In this document: positions 42,070 through 51,003 of the stretch, one piece after another
Layout of the letters: every line of letters begins with the position of its first letter
Position numbering within the stretch: position 1 is the first letter of the stretch
Assembly (NCBI RefSeq): GCF_000498475.1
Contig: NZ_AVBI01000012.1
Span: forward strand, 186,001-250,000
DNA: 64,000 bases
Reading direction: 5' to 3'
DNA from: Flavobacterium cauense R2A-7
GTDB taxonomy: Bacteria > Bacteroidota > Bacteroidia > Flavobacteriales > Flavobacteriaceae
Made by a program: the position numbers and the translations under genes
Notes under the pieces: model-generated
Databases searched by the model: none
Told to the model about the DNA's origin: nothing
Seen by the model: only the letters and a program-made list of their open reading frames with translations

Positions 42070-43176
42070 ATGCTGCTAATTTTACTTTATATTTTTATTG
42101 GAATTATTGCCCTTCAGATTTTTTACTACCTAGTGGTTTTTGGAAAATTTGCATTTGCAAAAGCTCAAAAAATCACTCCGAAACGCATTCCGATTTCGGT
42201 AATTGTTTGCGCAAAAAATGAAGAGGAAAACGTAAAGAAATTTGTTCCGCTTTTGGCCGAACAAAACTACCCTGATTTCGAAATTGTCTTAATTGACGAT
42301 GCCTCCAGCGATGAAACCTTAGAAATATTCGAAGCTTTCGAACGCCAATACTCCAACATTAAACTGGTTAAAGTACAAAATAACGAAGCCTTTTGGGGTA
42401 ATAAGAAATTCGCTTTGACCTTAGGAATCAAAGCTGCTTCCAAAGAATATTTATTGTTTACCGATGCGGATTGTTATCCTACTTCCAAAGACTGGATTTT
42501 AAATATGAGTGCACAGTTTACCATGCACAAAACCATTGTTTTAGGCTATGGCGCTTACGAAAAAATCAAAGGTTCTTTCCTAAATAAAATCATCCGTTTT
42601 GAAACCCTGCTTACCGCTACACAGTATTTTTCATGGGCAAAAATGGGCCGACCGTATATGGGTGTCGGAAGAAATTTAGCCTACAAACGCGAAGAGTTTT
42701 TCAGAGTAAACGGATTTATCGACCACATGAACGTGCGCTCAGGTGACGATGATTTGTTTATCAACCAAGCCGCAAAAGGAAGCAACACCACCGTTTGCTA
42801 TACGCCAGACAGTTTTACAATATCAGAACCTAAATTGACTTGGAAAGACTGGTTCCGCCAAAAACGTCGTCATGTATCAACTGCCAAATTGTACAAAGGA
42901 TTTGATAAATTTCAATTGGGCGTATACTATTTTTCACAATTAAGCTTTATCCTTTTAGCTATTTTACTGTTGGCGTTTCAATTTCAATGGATGATTGTGG
43001 GCGGACTGATTGTTTTCCGATACATTTTCACTTGGACGACTTTAGGATATGCCGCAGGAAAACTAAAAGAAAAAGACGTAATGTATTGGTTCCCAATCAT
43101 CGAAATAATCCTTATCTTCACACAGTTGAATGTGTTTTTTACTAATTTAATTTCAAAACCGGTACATTGGAAATAA
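42070..43176 (+). CDS. family 2 glycosyltransferase, membrane-bound
   Basis: A 368-residue GT-A inverting transferase between an N-terminal helix (LLILLYIFIGIIALQIFYYL) and two or three C-terminal helices (FILLAILLLAFQFQW; YIFTWTTLGYAAGKL). Motifs: VIVCAKNEEENVKKF, IDDASSDETLE, LFTDADCYPTSKDWI (DxD metal site as DAD) and RQKRRHVSTAKLYKGF (QxxRW-like RQKRRH). It would transfer a sugar from a nucleotide donor at the inner membrane; product unknown. Its 3' end overlaps the sigma-factor gene by 10 bp. Confidence 0.88.
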   Translation: MLLILLYIFIGIIALQIFYYLVVFGKFAFAKAQKITPKRIPISVIVCAKNEEENVKKFVPLLAEQNYPDFEIVLIDDASSDETLEIFEAFERQYSNIKLVKVQNNEAFWGNKKFALTLGIKAASKEYLLFTDADCYPTSKDWILNMSAQFTMHKTIVLGYGAYEKIKGSFLNKIIRFETLLTATQYFSWAKMGRPYMGVGRNLAYKREEFFRVNGFIDHMNVRSGDDDLFINQAAKGSNTTVCYTPDSFTISEPKLTWKDWFRQKRRHVSTAKLYKGFDKFQLGVYYFSQLSFILLAILLLAFQFQWMIVGGLIVFRYIFTWTTLGYAAGKLKEKDVMYWFPIIEIILIFTQLNVFFTNLISKPVHWK

Positions 43177-43733
43177 CTTCGGAAATCATACAGAAAAATA
43201 TCGAAAAGGCTAAAATGGGCGACCAGGTAGCCTTTACTTTTTTATTGGATTTTTTCTGGAACGAGGTGTACGGCTTTATGCTCAAACGTACCGAAAACGA
43301 AACCGATACCGAAGACATCGCCATTGAAACATTTGCCAAAGCATTTGATAAAATCGCCACCTACAATCCGGAATTCGGATTTAACACATGGTTGATTGCT
43401 ATTGCCAAAAACGTTCACATCGACATGCTTCGAAAGAAAAAATCGTCTTTGTTTGTGGATTTCAACGACGAAGAAGACCGCCAGGCCTACGATGTTGCCG
43501 ATACCACTCCAACAGTAGAAGACGAAATCATCAAAGAACAAAACCTTGCCCGACTGCTTTTGTTCATAAAAGAATTAAAACCGGCATACCAAGAAGTGAT
43601 ACAATTGCGTTATTTTCAGGAAATGAGTTATCAGGAAATTGCCGATGAACTCGGAGAACCTTTAAATAATGTAAAAATCAAACTTTTGCGCGCTAAAAAA
43701 CTTCTGGCTGAAATTATTCAGCAAAAACGCTAA
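43167..43733 (+). CDS. ECF-type RNA polymerase sigma factor
   Basis: A 188-residue sigma-70 family protein with region 2 (FTFLLDFFWNEVYGFMLKRT; DTEDIAIETFAKAFDKI; NTWLIAIAKNVHIDMLRKKK) and region 4 (LIKPAYQEVIQLRYFQ-type ELKPAYQEVIQLRYFQEMSY; QEIADELGEPLNNVKIKLLR). It starts at TTG (43167) inside the 3' end of the glycosyltransferase gene, giving the usual N-terminus EITSEIIQKNIEKAKMGDQ; the first ATG (Met17) would remove part of region 2. No anti-sigma gene is adjacent; a tonB gene follows after 168 bp. Regulon unknown. Confidence 0.92.
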   Translation: MEITSEIIQKNIEKAKMGDQVAFTFLLDFFWNEVYGFMLKRTENETDTEDIAIETFAKAFDKIATYNPEFGFNTWLIAIAKNVHIDMLRKKKSSLFVDFNDEEDRQAYDVADTTPTVEDEIIKEQNLARLLLFIKELKPAYQEVIQLRYFQEMSYQEIADELGEPLNNVKIKLLRAKKLLAEIIQQKR

Positions 43734-43901
43734 AACACCTATTTTTTCACCAAAAAACAACCTTTTTTAAACATATTTAGACAACTAAAATGTTAATTGA
43801 AAAATATTTTTACAAATTTTTAACATTTTAAATACTATGATAGCATAGTTTTCGTTATTAAATAAAAAAAGCTATTTAATTAACCTCAAAAACTATCTAT
43901 T

Positions 43902-44735
43902 ATGTCTAAAATCAACATTTACGAAACCGGTTGGTTAAACATGGTTTTCGAAGGACGAAACAAAGCCTATGGTGCGTATCAGTTACGAACTGAAAATCCA
44001 AAAACAACTGTAAAAGCATTTTTCTCTGCAATGGTCTTATTGGGTACGATAGCTGCAGTCCCCGCAACAATCAGTTACCTAAAGCCAGATAAAACAGCCG
44101 CCTTAGTTGTCCCGGACACTAACGACGAAACAATTATCCCGGTTGATACGGATGTTTTTAAAAAAGAAGATCCTGTAAAGGAAGAAACCGGCCCTGAAAT
44201 TTCAAAACCGTTAACCGATGAGAAAGTAATCAAACATGTTAACATGGTTGTTGCTGAAAAAGAAAAAGTAACCGAAGAAGTAGCGACAAACTCACAATTG
44301 GAAAAAGCGCAAATTGGGCAAGTAAACAACGAAGGTACGGAATCAACCGGCAACGCCATTGTAACCGAACCAAAAACGAACACCAACGGAAACGGAGGCA
44401 ACTCAAGCACTATCGTTGAAATACCTTCTTCATTAGAGGTTCAGCCACAATATCCGGGAGGAATAGGAGCTTTTTTGAAAACGGTCGGGAAAAATTTCAA
44501 AACGCCGGAAGTAGACGAAGGTATTAAAACCCTTCAGGTATTGGTTTATTTTGTTATTGAAAAAGATGGTTCTCTATCCAATATCCGAGTAACCCGAGAT
44601 CCGGGGTACAACCTTGGAAAAGAAGCCACTCGCGTTTTAAACAATATGAAAATCAAATGGTCTCCGGGATACAAAAACGGACAACCAGTAAGAACCGCAT
44701 ACAATCTACCTATAGTAATCAATGTTGAACAATAA
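43902..44735 (+). CDS. energy transducer TonB
   Basis: A 277-residue inner-membrane protein coupling proton motive force to outer-membrane receptors. Cytoplasmic N-terminus with WLNMVFEGRNKAYGAYQLRT (frequent in Bacteroidota TonB), a transmembrane helix around residues 40-57 (FFSAMVLLGTIAAVPATISY), a Pro/Glu/Lys-rich periplasmic spacer, and the TonB C-terminal domain (FLKTVGKNFKTPEVDEGIKT, LQVLVYFVIEKDGSLSNIRV, GYKNGQPVRTAYNLPIVI). A 168-bp AT-rich leader precedes it. The terminator is shared with nhaA. ExbB/ExbD genes are not in the window. Confidence 0.92.
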   Translation: MSKINIYETGWLNMVFEGRNKAYGAYQLRTENPKTTVKAFFSAMVLLGTIAAVPATISYLKPDKTAALVVPDTNDETIIPVDTDVFKKEDPVKEETGPEISKPLTDEKVIKHVNMVVAEKEKVTEEVATNSQLEKAQIGQVNNEGTESTGNAIVTEPKTNTNGNGGNSSTIVEIPSSLEVQPQYPGGIGAFLKTVGKNFKTPEVDEGIKTLQVLVYFVIEKDGSLSNIRVTRDPGYNLGKEATRVLNNMKIKWSPGYKNGQPVRTAYNLPIVINVEQ

Positions 44736-44766
44736 AAAAAGGCAGAACTTTGTTCTGCCTTTTTTT
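44734..44766. terminator. strong bidirectional terminator
   Basis: Perfect 15-bp stem AAAAAAAGGCAGAAC / GTTCTGCCTTTTTTT with a 3-nt loop, between tonB and the convergent nhaA; it overlaps both stop codons. Confidence 0.92.
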
Positions 44767-45922
44767 ATTCGTCTTCTTCTAAAGTGTTATTTTTAAGCAT
44801 TTTATTTAAAAACACATACCCAACTATTCCCGCTACAACTGATGAAATCATAATAGCAATTTTAGAAATGGTTACATCATCCGGTTGCGATTTAAACGCC
44901 AAAAGGGTAATAAAAATTGACATTGTAAATCCGATTCCCGCCATAAATCCTGTAGCCAGAATATGCCCCCATTTCAATCCCCTCGGCAATTGACACAAAC
45001 CAAAAGCAACCGCAGCAAAACAAAACAATACAATACCCAGCGGCTTACCAGCAACCAGTCCTAAAAAAATCCCAATACTGTTTTCATGTTTCAATCCTTC
45101 CATCCAATCGCTTCCGATAACGATAGCAGTATTGGCCAAAGCGAAAACCGGAAGGATAAAAAACGCCACCGGTTTATGTAAAAAATGCTGCATTTTAGTT
45201 GAAATCGTTTTTTCACCACCATCCCCGAACGGAATTACAAAGGCGAGTAAAACTCCGGAAATTGTTGCATGGATGCCGGAATTTAACATAAAATACCACA
45301 TTCCTATTCCACCAATAACATACGGAAGCCAGTTGTTTATCTTCATTCGGTTAAAAACAAATAAAACACCCATGATCCCTAACGCAATTCCTAAATTCAG
45401 CAAGGAAAGCGTATCGGTATAAAAAAAAGCAATTACTAAAATCGCACCCAGATCATCAATAACGGCCAAAGCAGTCAAAAATACTTTTAATGACGTCGGT
45501 ACTCTGTTCCCTAACAAAGACAAAACACCCAATGCAAAAGCAATATCGGTAGCCATTGGAATTCCCGCACCCGACTGTGTTGGCGTTCCATAATTAAAAA
45601 TCATATAAATTCCGGCAGGAACCAACATACCGCCAGCTGCTGCTATGATTGGTAAAAGTGCGTTTTTTATTTTAGACAATTCGCCGATATAAACCTCTCG
45701 TTCCAATTCCAGACCTATGAGTAAAAAGAAAATCGTCATCAGTCCGTCATTTATCCAATGCTCCACCGAATGATGCCCAATCTGATAATGCCAAAGATGT
45801 CCGTAACTTTCCTGAAGAACAGAGTTTGCCAGAATCAAAGAAACAAGCGTACAAATTATCAGAACAATTCCAGAAGATTTTTCACTTTCAACAAACTCGG
45901 TAAACAACTTGGAAACACGCAT
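44765..45922 (-). CDS. nhaA: Na+/H+ antiporter NhaA
   Basis: A 385-residue antiporter with about 12 helices, exporting Na+ for H+ in pH and salt homeostasis. Typical NhaA blocks: HYQIGHHSVEHWINDGLMTI, FFLLIGLELEREVYIGELSK, PMATDIAFALGVLSLLGNRV, and the ion-binding pair of aspartates in VFLTALAVIDDLGAILVIAF. GHILATGFMAGIGFTMSIFI contains the conserved Lys/Gly region of helix 10-11. It is divergent from lipA and preceded by a palindrome at 45963-45982. Confidence 0.95.
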   Translation of the reverse strand: MRVSKLFTEFVESEKSSGIVLIICTLVSLILANSVLQESYGHLWHYQIGHHSVEHWINDGLMTIFFLLIGLELEREVYIGELSKIKNALLPIIAAAGGMLVPAGIYMIFNYGTPTQSGAGIPMATDIAFALGVLSLLGNRVPTSLKVFLTALAVIDDLGAILVIAFFYTDTLSLLNLGIALGIMGVLFVFNRMKINNWLPYVIGGIGMWYFMLNSGIHATISGVLLAFVIPFGDGGEKTISTKMQHFLHKPVAFFILPVFALANTAIVIGSDWMEGLKHENSIGIFLGLVAGKPLGIVLFCFAAVAFGLCQLPRGLKWGHILATGFMAGIGFTMSIFITLLAFKSQPDDVTISKIAIMISSVVAGIVGYVFLNKMLKNNTLEEDE

Positions 45923-45962
45923 AGGATTATGGCTTTTAAAATGAGTTTTGCTAAATTAACAC

Positions 45963-45982
45963 TTTTTGTCCGGACAGAAAAA
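45963..45982. promoter_or_regulatory. palindrome TTTTTGTCCGGACAGAAAAA in the nhaA/lipA spacer
   Basis: TGTCCGGACA is a perfect 10-bp palindrome flanked by T5 and A5 runs, located 41 bp upstream of the nhaA ATG. It could be an operator for nhaA; no T-run suggests a terminator. Function is not shown. Confidence 0.4.
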
Positions 45983-46052
45983 CCTACAAAAGCCTTTATG
46001 ACAACCCTTATTAAAAATGCGTTAAACCGCACGTCAGATTAACAACAATGCT

Positions 46053-46060
46053 TATCTTTG
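46053..46060 (+). promoter_or_regulatory. -7 element of lipA
   Basis: TATCTTTG matches TAnnTTTG, 18 bp upstream of the lipA ATG; no clear -33. Confidence 0.4.
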
Positions 46061-46078
46061 CTACAAATATTTGAGAAC

Positions 46079-46951
46079 ATGGACACGGTTTTAGAATCCA
46101 ACATACTTCCGGTAGGAAAACCAAAATGGTTGCGCGTAAAGTTGCCAACCGGTAAAAAATACACCGAATTGCGCGGATTGGTTGACAAATACAAACTAAA
46201 CACCATCTGTACATCCGGGAGTTGCCCGAATATGGGAGAATGTTGGGGAGACGGAACCGCCACTTTCATGATTCTCGGAAATGTTTGTACCCGTTCCTGC
46301 GGCTTTTGTGGTGTAAAAACCGGAAGACCAGAAACCGTAGATTGGGACGAACCGGAAAAAGTAGCCCGTTCCATTAAAATCATGAACATCAAACATGCGG
46401 TAATAACCAGCGTGGATCGTGACGATTTGAAAGACGGAGGCTCCATCATTTGGGCGGAAACGGTAAAAGCCATTCGAAGAATGAATCCGGAAACCACTTT
46501 GGAAACCTTAATTCCTGATTTTCAAGGCATCGAAAGAAATATTGACCGTATTGTTGAAGTTAGTCCGGAAGTAGTATCCCACAACATGGAAACCGTACGT
46601 CGTTTAACGCGTGAAGTTAGAATTCAAGCAAAATACGACCGTAGTTTAGCGGTTTTGAAATACCTGAAAGACCAGGGCATCCGCAGAACGAAATCCGGAA
46701 TCATGTTAGGTCTCGGAGAAACTGAAGAAGAAGTAATCCAAACCATGAAAGATTTGCGCGAAGCGAATGTTGATATTGTAACCATCGGACAGTATTTGCA
46801 ACCCAGCAAAAAACACCTTCCGGTAAAAGAATTCATCACGCCGGAACAATTTGCCAAATACGAGCAAATCGGAAAAGAATTAGGGTTCCGTCATGTAGAA
46901 AGCGGCGCTTTGGTGCGTTCGTCTTACCATGCCCAAAAACACATTCTTTAA
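46079..46951 (+). CDS. lipA: lipoyl synthase
   Basis: Radical SAM enzyme (290 residues) that inserts sulfur at C6 and C8 of octanoyl groups on lipoyl domains. The auxiliary cluster motif is [20 protein letters not shown]; the radical SAM cluster motif is [10 protein letters not shown]; the C-terminal RSSY motif ([13 protein letters not shown]) ligates the auxiliary cluster. All cysteines are present. I chose the ATG at 46079 ([20 protein letters not shown]). The gap gene follows after 25 bp. Confidence 0.97.
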   Translation: MDTVLESNILPVGKPKWLRVKLPTGKKYTELRGLVDKYKLNTICTSGSCPNMGECWGDGTATFMILGNVCTRSCGFCGVKTGRPETVDWDEPEKVARSIKIMNIKHAVITSVDRDDLKDGGSIIWAETVKAIRRMNPETTLETLIPDFQGIERNIDRIVEVSPEVVSHNMETVRRLTREVRIQAKYDRSLAVLKYLKDQGIRRTKSGIMLGLGETEEEVIQTMKDLREANVDIVTIGQYLQPSKKHLPVKEFITPEQFAKYEQIGKELGFRHVESGALVRSSYHAQKHIL

Positions 46952-46976
46952 GTATTAAAAATTACGAATTACAGAT

Positions 46977-47975
46977 TTGAAAACACGAATTGCTATCAAT
47001 GGTTTCGGAAGAATCGGAAGGAATTTATTCCGATTGCTTTTAAATCATCCAACTCTGGAAGTAGTTGCCGTAAATGATATCGCCGACAAAAAAACGATGG
47101 CCCATTTACTGAAATACGACAGCATTCATGGTGTTTTACACCATACTGTTTCATCTGATGAAAATTCGATTTTGGTAGACGGTAAACCGTTTCTATTTTT
47201 TCACGAAAAAGAAATTCTGAATCTGAACTGGAAAGCATTAAACATTGATTTTGTTGTGGAATCCACCGGGAAATACAAATCCTACGAAGACATCAACAAA
47301 CACATAACTGCAGGAGCCAAAAAAGTCATTCTTTCCGCTCCCGCTGAAGTAGATTCCATTAAAACAGTTGTTTTAGGGGTTAACGAACACATACTTGACG
47401 GAAACGAATTAATTGTTTCCAACGCGAGTTGCACTACCAACAACGCTGCCCCTATGATTAAGGTTATTGAAGAATTGTGCGGAATTGAGCAAGCTTATAT
47501 TACAACTGTTCATTCCTACACAACCGACCAAAGCCTTCACGACCAACCCCATAAAGATTTACGAAGAGCCCGAGGCGCTTCACAATCCATAGTTCCCACT
47601 ACCACCGGAGCTGCCAAAGCAATTACCAAAATTTTCCCTCACCTGGACGGAAAAATGGGTGGGTGCGGTATTCGGGTTCCGGTTCCGGATGGGTCGCTGA
47701 CTGATATTACCTTCAATGTCAAAAAAGAAGTTTCCATTGAAGAAATCAACAACGCCTTTAAAAAAGCAGCCGAAACCAACCTGAAAGGAATTCTCGATTA
47801 TACGGAAGATCCGATTGTTTCCGTGGATATTTTAGGCAATACCAATTCCTGTCTTTTCGATGCGCAGCTTACATCCGTAATTGACAAAATGGTAAAAGTG
47901 GTGGGTTGGTACGATAATGAAATTGGGTATTCCTCAAGAATTATTGACCTTATTTGTTTCATTTCTAAGAAATAA
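46977..47975 (+). CDS. gap: glyceraldehyde-3-phosphate dehydrogenase (type I)
   Basis: A 332-residue glycolytic/gluconeogenic enzyme. It begins at TTG (46977) as MKTRIAINGFGRIGRNLFRL with the Rossmann motif; VAVNDIADKKTMAHLLKYDS fixes cofactor; the catalytic Cys is in SNASCTTNNAAPMIKV, where the second Cys of the usual SCTTNCLAP is Asn; YTTDQSLHDQPHKDLRRARG and WYDNEIGYSSRI are conserved. The NAD- or NADP-preference is not decidable. It is 25 bp after lipA and 12 bp before the hybrid kinase gene. Confidence 0.95.
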   Translation: MKTRIAINGFGRIGRNLFRLLLNHPTLEVVAVNDIADKKTMAHLLKYDSIHGVLHHTVSSDENSILVDGKPFLFFHEKEILNLNWKALNIDFVVESTGKYKSYEDINKHITAGAKKVILSAPAEVDSIKTVVLGVNEHILDGNELIVSNASCTTNNAAPMIKVIEELCGIEQAYITTVHSYTTDQSLHDQPHKDLRRARGASQSIVPTTTGAAKAITKIFPHLDGKMGGCGIRVPVPDGSLTDITFNVKKEVSIEEINNAFKKAAETNLKGILDYTEDPIVSVDILGNTNSCLFDAQLTSVIDKMVKVVGWYDNEIGYSSRIIDLICFISKK

Positions 47976-47987
47976 ATCCTTATATTT

Positions 47988-50204
47988 ATGCGAATTTCAA
48001 GCATAGACATGAGATACCTGTACCTTTTACTCTTCTTATCATTCGCAAAATTTAATTGCTTTTCGCAAGAGAAAAATGCAACCGTTAAAGTTGACAGTGT
48101 CTCCTATTACCTTGAAGTTTCCAACTTCCACAAAGGCAGTTTTGATTACGACAAAGCCTTACTGTTTGCCAGAAAAGCAAAACAATTTGCCACCCAAAAT
48201 AATCTTCAAAAAGAAATTGCCGACAGCCATCTTACCATTGGGAATATTTACCACGAACTCGATCGACAGGATGAAGCCATTGAAAATTACATCCGAAGCA
48301 TTACCATATACAACAACCTTAAACCATCCTTAAACAGTGCTTTTTGTTATTACAGCATCGGATTAAGTTATCTGGAAAAAAACAATTTAAATCTTGCCGA
48401 TAATTACTTTAACAAAGCGGCTGCCGAATACAAAATCATCAACATACCCGATGCCATAGATCTGATTGATTTGCAGAAAGGAATCATCCTGAAACACAAA
48501 GGTAAAATCGATGAAGCGGCAAAACAGTTTCGCGCCATCACAAACAAAAACACATCAGGAACCATCTTTGAAGCAAAAGCAGAAGCTTATTTTCAGTTAG
48601 CCGACATCAAAACCAAAACAAATCCTAAAGCTGCCATCAAAGATCTTGAAAAAGCGTATGAAATTTCCAAAGAAAGTTCAAACACCAATCAGACTTTAAG
48701 AATAACACGACGGTTGAGCGATTTATATGATTCTCTCAAATCTACAAATCAGTCGCACTTCTATTTGAAGAAATTTATCGGAATCAGAGACTCCCTTTTC
48801 AATATCCGAACCAGAACAACCGGCGTTCCGGCGTATGAAAAATACATAGCCACCGAACAGTTAAAAACCATTGACAAAATAAACCGGGAAAACAAAGCAC
48901 AGGAAAAATCAATAAAATTTTCAAAATTAATCAGCATTCTGAGTATTGCATTAATCTCGATTTTATCACTTTTGAGTCTTTCGTTGTACAAAAACAACAT
49001 CATCCGAACCAAAACCAACCAGCTTTTAAAGGACAAAAACCAGGAGCTTGAGATTGAAAAAGAAAGGGCCGAAAGAGCTTCCAAAGCCAGAGCAGAATTC
49101 CTTTCAACAGTGAGCCACGAGCTACGAACACCATTAAACGCCATCAACGGAATCACTCATATTCTCATAGAAGACAATCCGAAGCCAAGCCAGATGAATT
49201 ATCTGAATTCACTGAAATTCTCAGGGAATTATCTGTTAACCTTCATCAACGACATTCTTGAAATCAATCGCGTAGAATCGGATGTGGTGGAAGTAGAAAC
49301 CATTGATTTTGACTTAAGAGATTTGCTGGAGAACATCTTAGGTTCTTTTACCGAAATTGCCAACAAAAACAAAACGGTTTATCATCTTGAGTTAGACGAA
49401 AAAATACCGTCCACCTTAATTGGTGACCCTACAAAATTGTCTCAGATTTTTATCAATCTGATTAATAACGCTATTAAATTCACTAAAAACGGACATGTTT
49501 GGGTTTCCGCTACCGTGAAAAAAGAGAAAACCAATTCGGTTAAAATTCACTTTGAAGTCCGCGATACCGGAATCGGAATTCCTAAAGACCGTATTGAAAC
49601 TATTTTCGACAGCTTTACACAAGGCTCCGTAGAAATAAACCGAAAATATGGCGGCACCGGCTTGGGACTTGCCATTGTAAAACGACTGGTGCATTTATTG
49701 GGCGGAAAAATCAAACTGGACAGTGAAGAAAACAAAGGATCGCGTTTTTATTTCGATATTTCGCTACGGGTGAGTGACAAAAAATTAGAGAAAAAAACAG
49801 GCCCTCAATATGATGAAAGTTGGCTTGTTGGCAAAAACATTCTTTTGGTGGAAGACAACAAAATCAATCAGATGATTACCCAAAAAATGCTGGAAAGAAA
49901 GAGAATGACCTGCCACATTATAGAAAACGGGGAAGATGCCGTGGAACACATGCGCAATCACACATATGATTTGGTTTTAATGGATGTTCACCTGCCGGGA
50001 ATCAACGGAACTATCGCAACGGAACAAATCCGAAAATTCGATCCGGAAACCCCTATTGTTGGGCTTACAGCAATTTCATTAGACGAAAACAAAGAAATGC
50101 TGTTATCTTTTGGTATGAATGAGGTGATTACAAAACCTTTCGATCCGGAGAAGTTCTACGAGGTTATTGCAACCACCATCCACCAAAAAATTAATACTGT
50201 ATAA
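47988..50204 (+). CDS. hybrid histidine kinase with N-terminal TPR and C-terminal receiver
   Basis: A 738-residue membrane sensor. Signal peptide (RYLYLLLFLSFAKFNCFSQ), periplasmic TPR repeats (IADSHLTIGNIYHELDRQDE; SAFCYYSIGLSYLEKNNLNL) over residues 35-260, one helix (LISILSIALISILSLLSLSL), a coiled coil, then HisKA with His377 in STVSHELRTPLNAINGITH, HATPase (FINLINNAIKFTKNGHV; RDTGIGIPKDRI; GTGLGLAIVKRLVHLLGG) and a receiver with Asp666 in LVLMDVHLPGINGT and Lys in VITKPFDPEKF. An alternate start is Met8. There is no separate regulator gene; the phosphoryl group probably goes to a free Hpt. The 3' end overlaps the convergent PNP gene by 14 bp. Confidence 0.9.
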   Translation: MRISSIDMRYLYLLLFLSFAKFNCFSQEKNATVKVDSVSYYLEVSNFHKGSFDYDKALLFARKAKQFATQNNLQKEIADSHLTIGNIYHELDRQDEAIENYIRSITIYNNLKPSLNSAFCYYSIGLSYLEKNNLNLADNYFNKAAAEYKIINIPDAIDLIDLQKGIILKHKGKIDEAAKQFRAITNKNTSGTIFEAKAEAYFQLADIKTKTNPKAAIKDLEKAYEISKESSNTNQTLRITRRLSDLYDSLKSTNQSHFYLKKFIGIRDSLFNIRTRTTGVPAYEKYIATEQLKTIDKINRENKAQEKSIKFSKLISILSIALISILSLLSLSLYKNNIIRTKTNQLLKDKNQELEIEKERAERASKARAEFLSTVSHELRTPLNAINGITHILIEDNPKPSQMNYLNSLKFSGNYLLTFINDILEINRVESDVVEVETIDFDLRDLLENILGSFTEIANKNKTVYHLELDEKIPSTLIGDPTKLSQIFINLINNAIKFTKNGHVWVSATVKKEKTNSVKIHFEVRDTGIGIPKDRIETIFDSFTQGSVEINRKYGGTGLGLAIVKRLVHLLGGKIKLDSEENKGSRFYFDISLRVSDKKLEKKTGPQYDESWLVGKNILLVEDNKINQMITQKMLERKRMTCHIIENGEDAVEHMRNHTYDLVLMDVHLPGINGTIATEQIRKFDPETPIVGLTAISLDENKEMLLSFGMNEVITKPFDPEKFYEVIATTIHQKINTV

Positions 50205-51003
50205 TCAGGTTTTTAATTAAGTTTCTTACTTTCGGCTCTGCTCCTTTTGCCGCTTCCAAAACCTCGGCATGGGTAATGGTACCGATGCTTTCTTCGTCAC
50301 CCATATCCGTAATTACAGAAACACCAAATGTTTCCAATTCCATATGACGTGCCACAATAACTTCAGGAACAGTAGACATCCCCACACAATCACAACCCAA
50401 TGCTTTCACCATTTTATATTCGGCCAGTGTTTCAAATGTTGGTCCTTGTAACCCAAGATACACACCATCATGAATTTCAATATTCATTGACGCCGCAATT
50501 TCTTTGGCTTTTACCATCATAGCTCTACTGTAAGGCTCACTCATGTTTACAAAACGCGGTCCGAAACGTTCGTCATTTTTTCCGCGTAACGGATGTTCCG
50601 GCATCATATTCACGTGATCTTTGATAATCACTACTGAACCTACTTTATACTTCGGATTTACACCTCCGGAAGCATTTGATACGATAAGTTTCGTAATACC
50701 TAAATATTTCATTACACGAACCGGAAACGTTACCTGCTTCATGTCGTAGCCTTCATAAAAATGAAAACGGCCTTGCATGGCAACCACTTTTTTCCCTTCA
50801 ATGGTTCCAAAAACTAAAGCGCCTTTATGCCCTTCTACGGTAGAAACCGGAAAATTCGGAATCTCATCATAAGGTAAGGTAAATTCAATTTGGATATCGT
50901 TTGTAAAACCTCCCAAACCGGAGCCTAAAATCACACCGTATTCCGGCGTAAAATTCGTTTTTGCTTTAATATAACTAACGGTTTCCTGTACTTGTTCCCA
51001 CAT
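50191..51003 (-). CDS. purine-nucleoside phosphorylase (trimeric type)
   Basis: Phosphorolysis of inosine, guanosine and deoxy analogues for salvage. The 270-residue protein has the phosphate loop VILGSGLGGF, the block VEGHKGALVFGTIEGKKVV, GRFHFYEGYDMKQVTFPVRV and the base-binding region SNASGGVNPKYKVG; MSTVPEVIVARHMEL is conserved among PunA. Length and motifs are of the trimeric (class II, PunA-like) enzymes. It overlaps lpxK by 29 bp at its start and the kinase by 14 bp at its end. Confidence 0.93.
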   Translation of the reverse strand: MWEQVQETVSYIKAKTNFTPEYGVILGSGLGGFTNDIQIEFTLPYDEIPNFPVSTVEGHKGALVFGTIEGKKVVAMQGRFHFYEGYDMKQVTFPVRVMKYLGITKLIVSNASGGVNPKYKVGSVVIIKDHVNMMPEHPLRGKNDERFGPRFVNMSEPYSRAMMVKAKEIAASMNIEIHDGVYLGLQGPTFETLAEYKMVKALGCDCVGMSTVPEVIVARHMELETFGVSVITDMGDEESIGTITHAEVLEAAKGAEPKVRNLIKNLIIQY

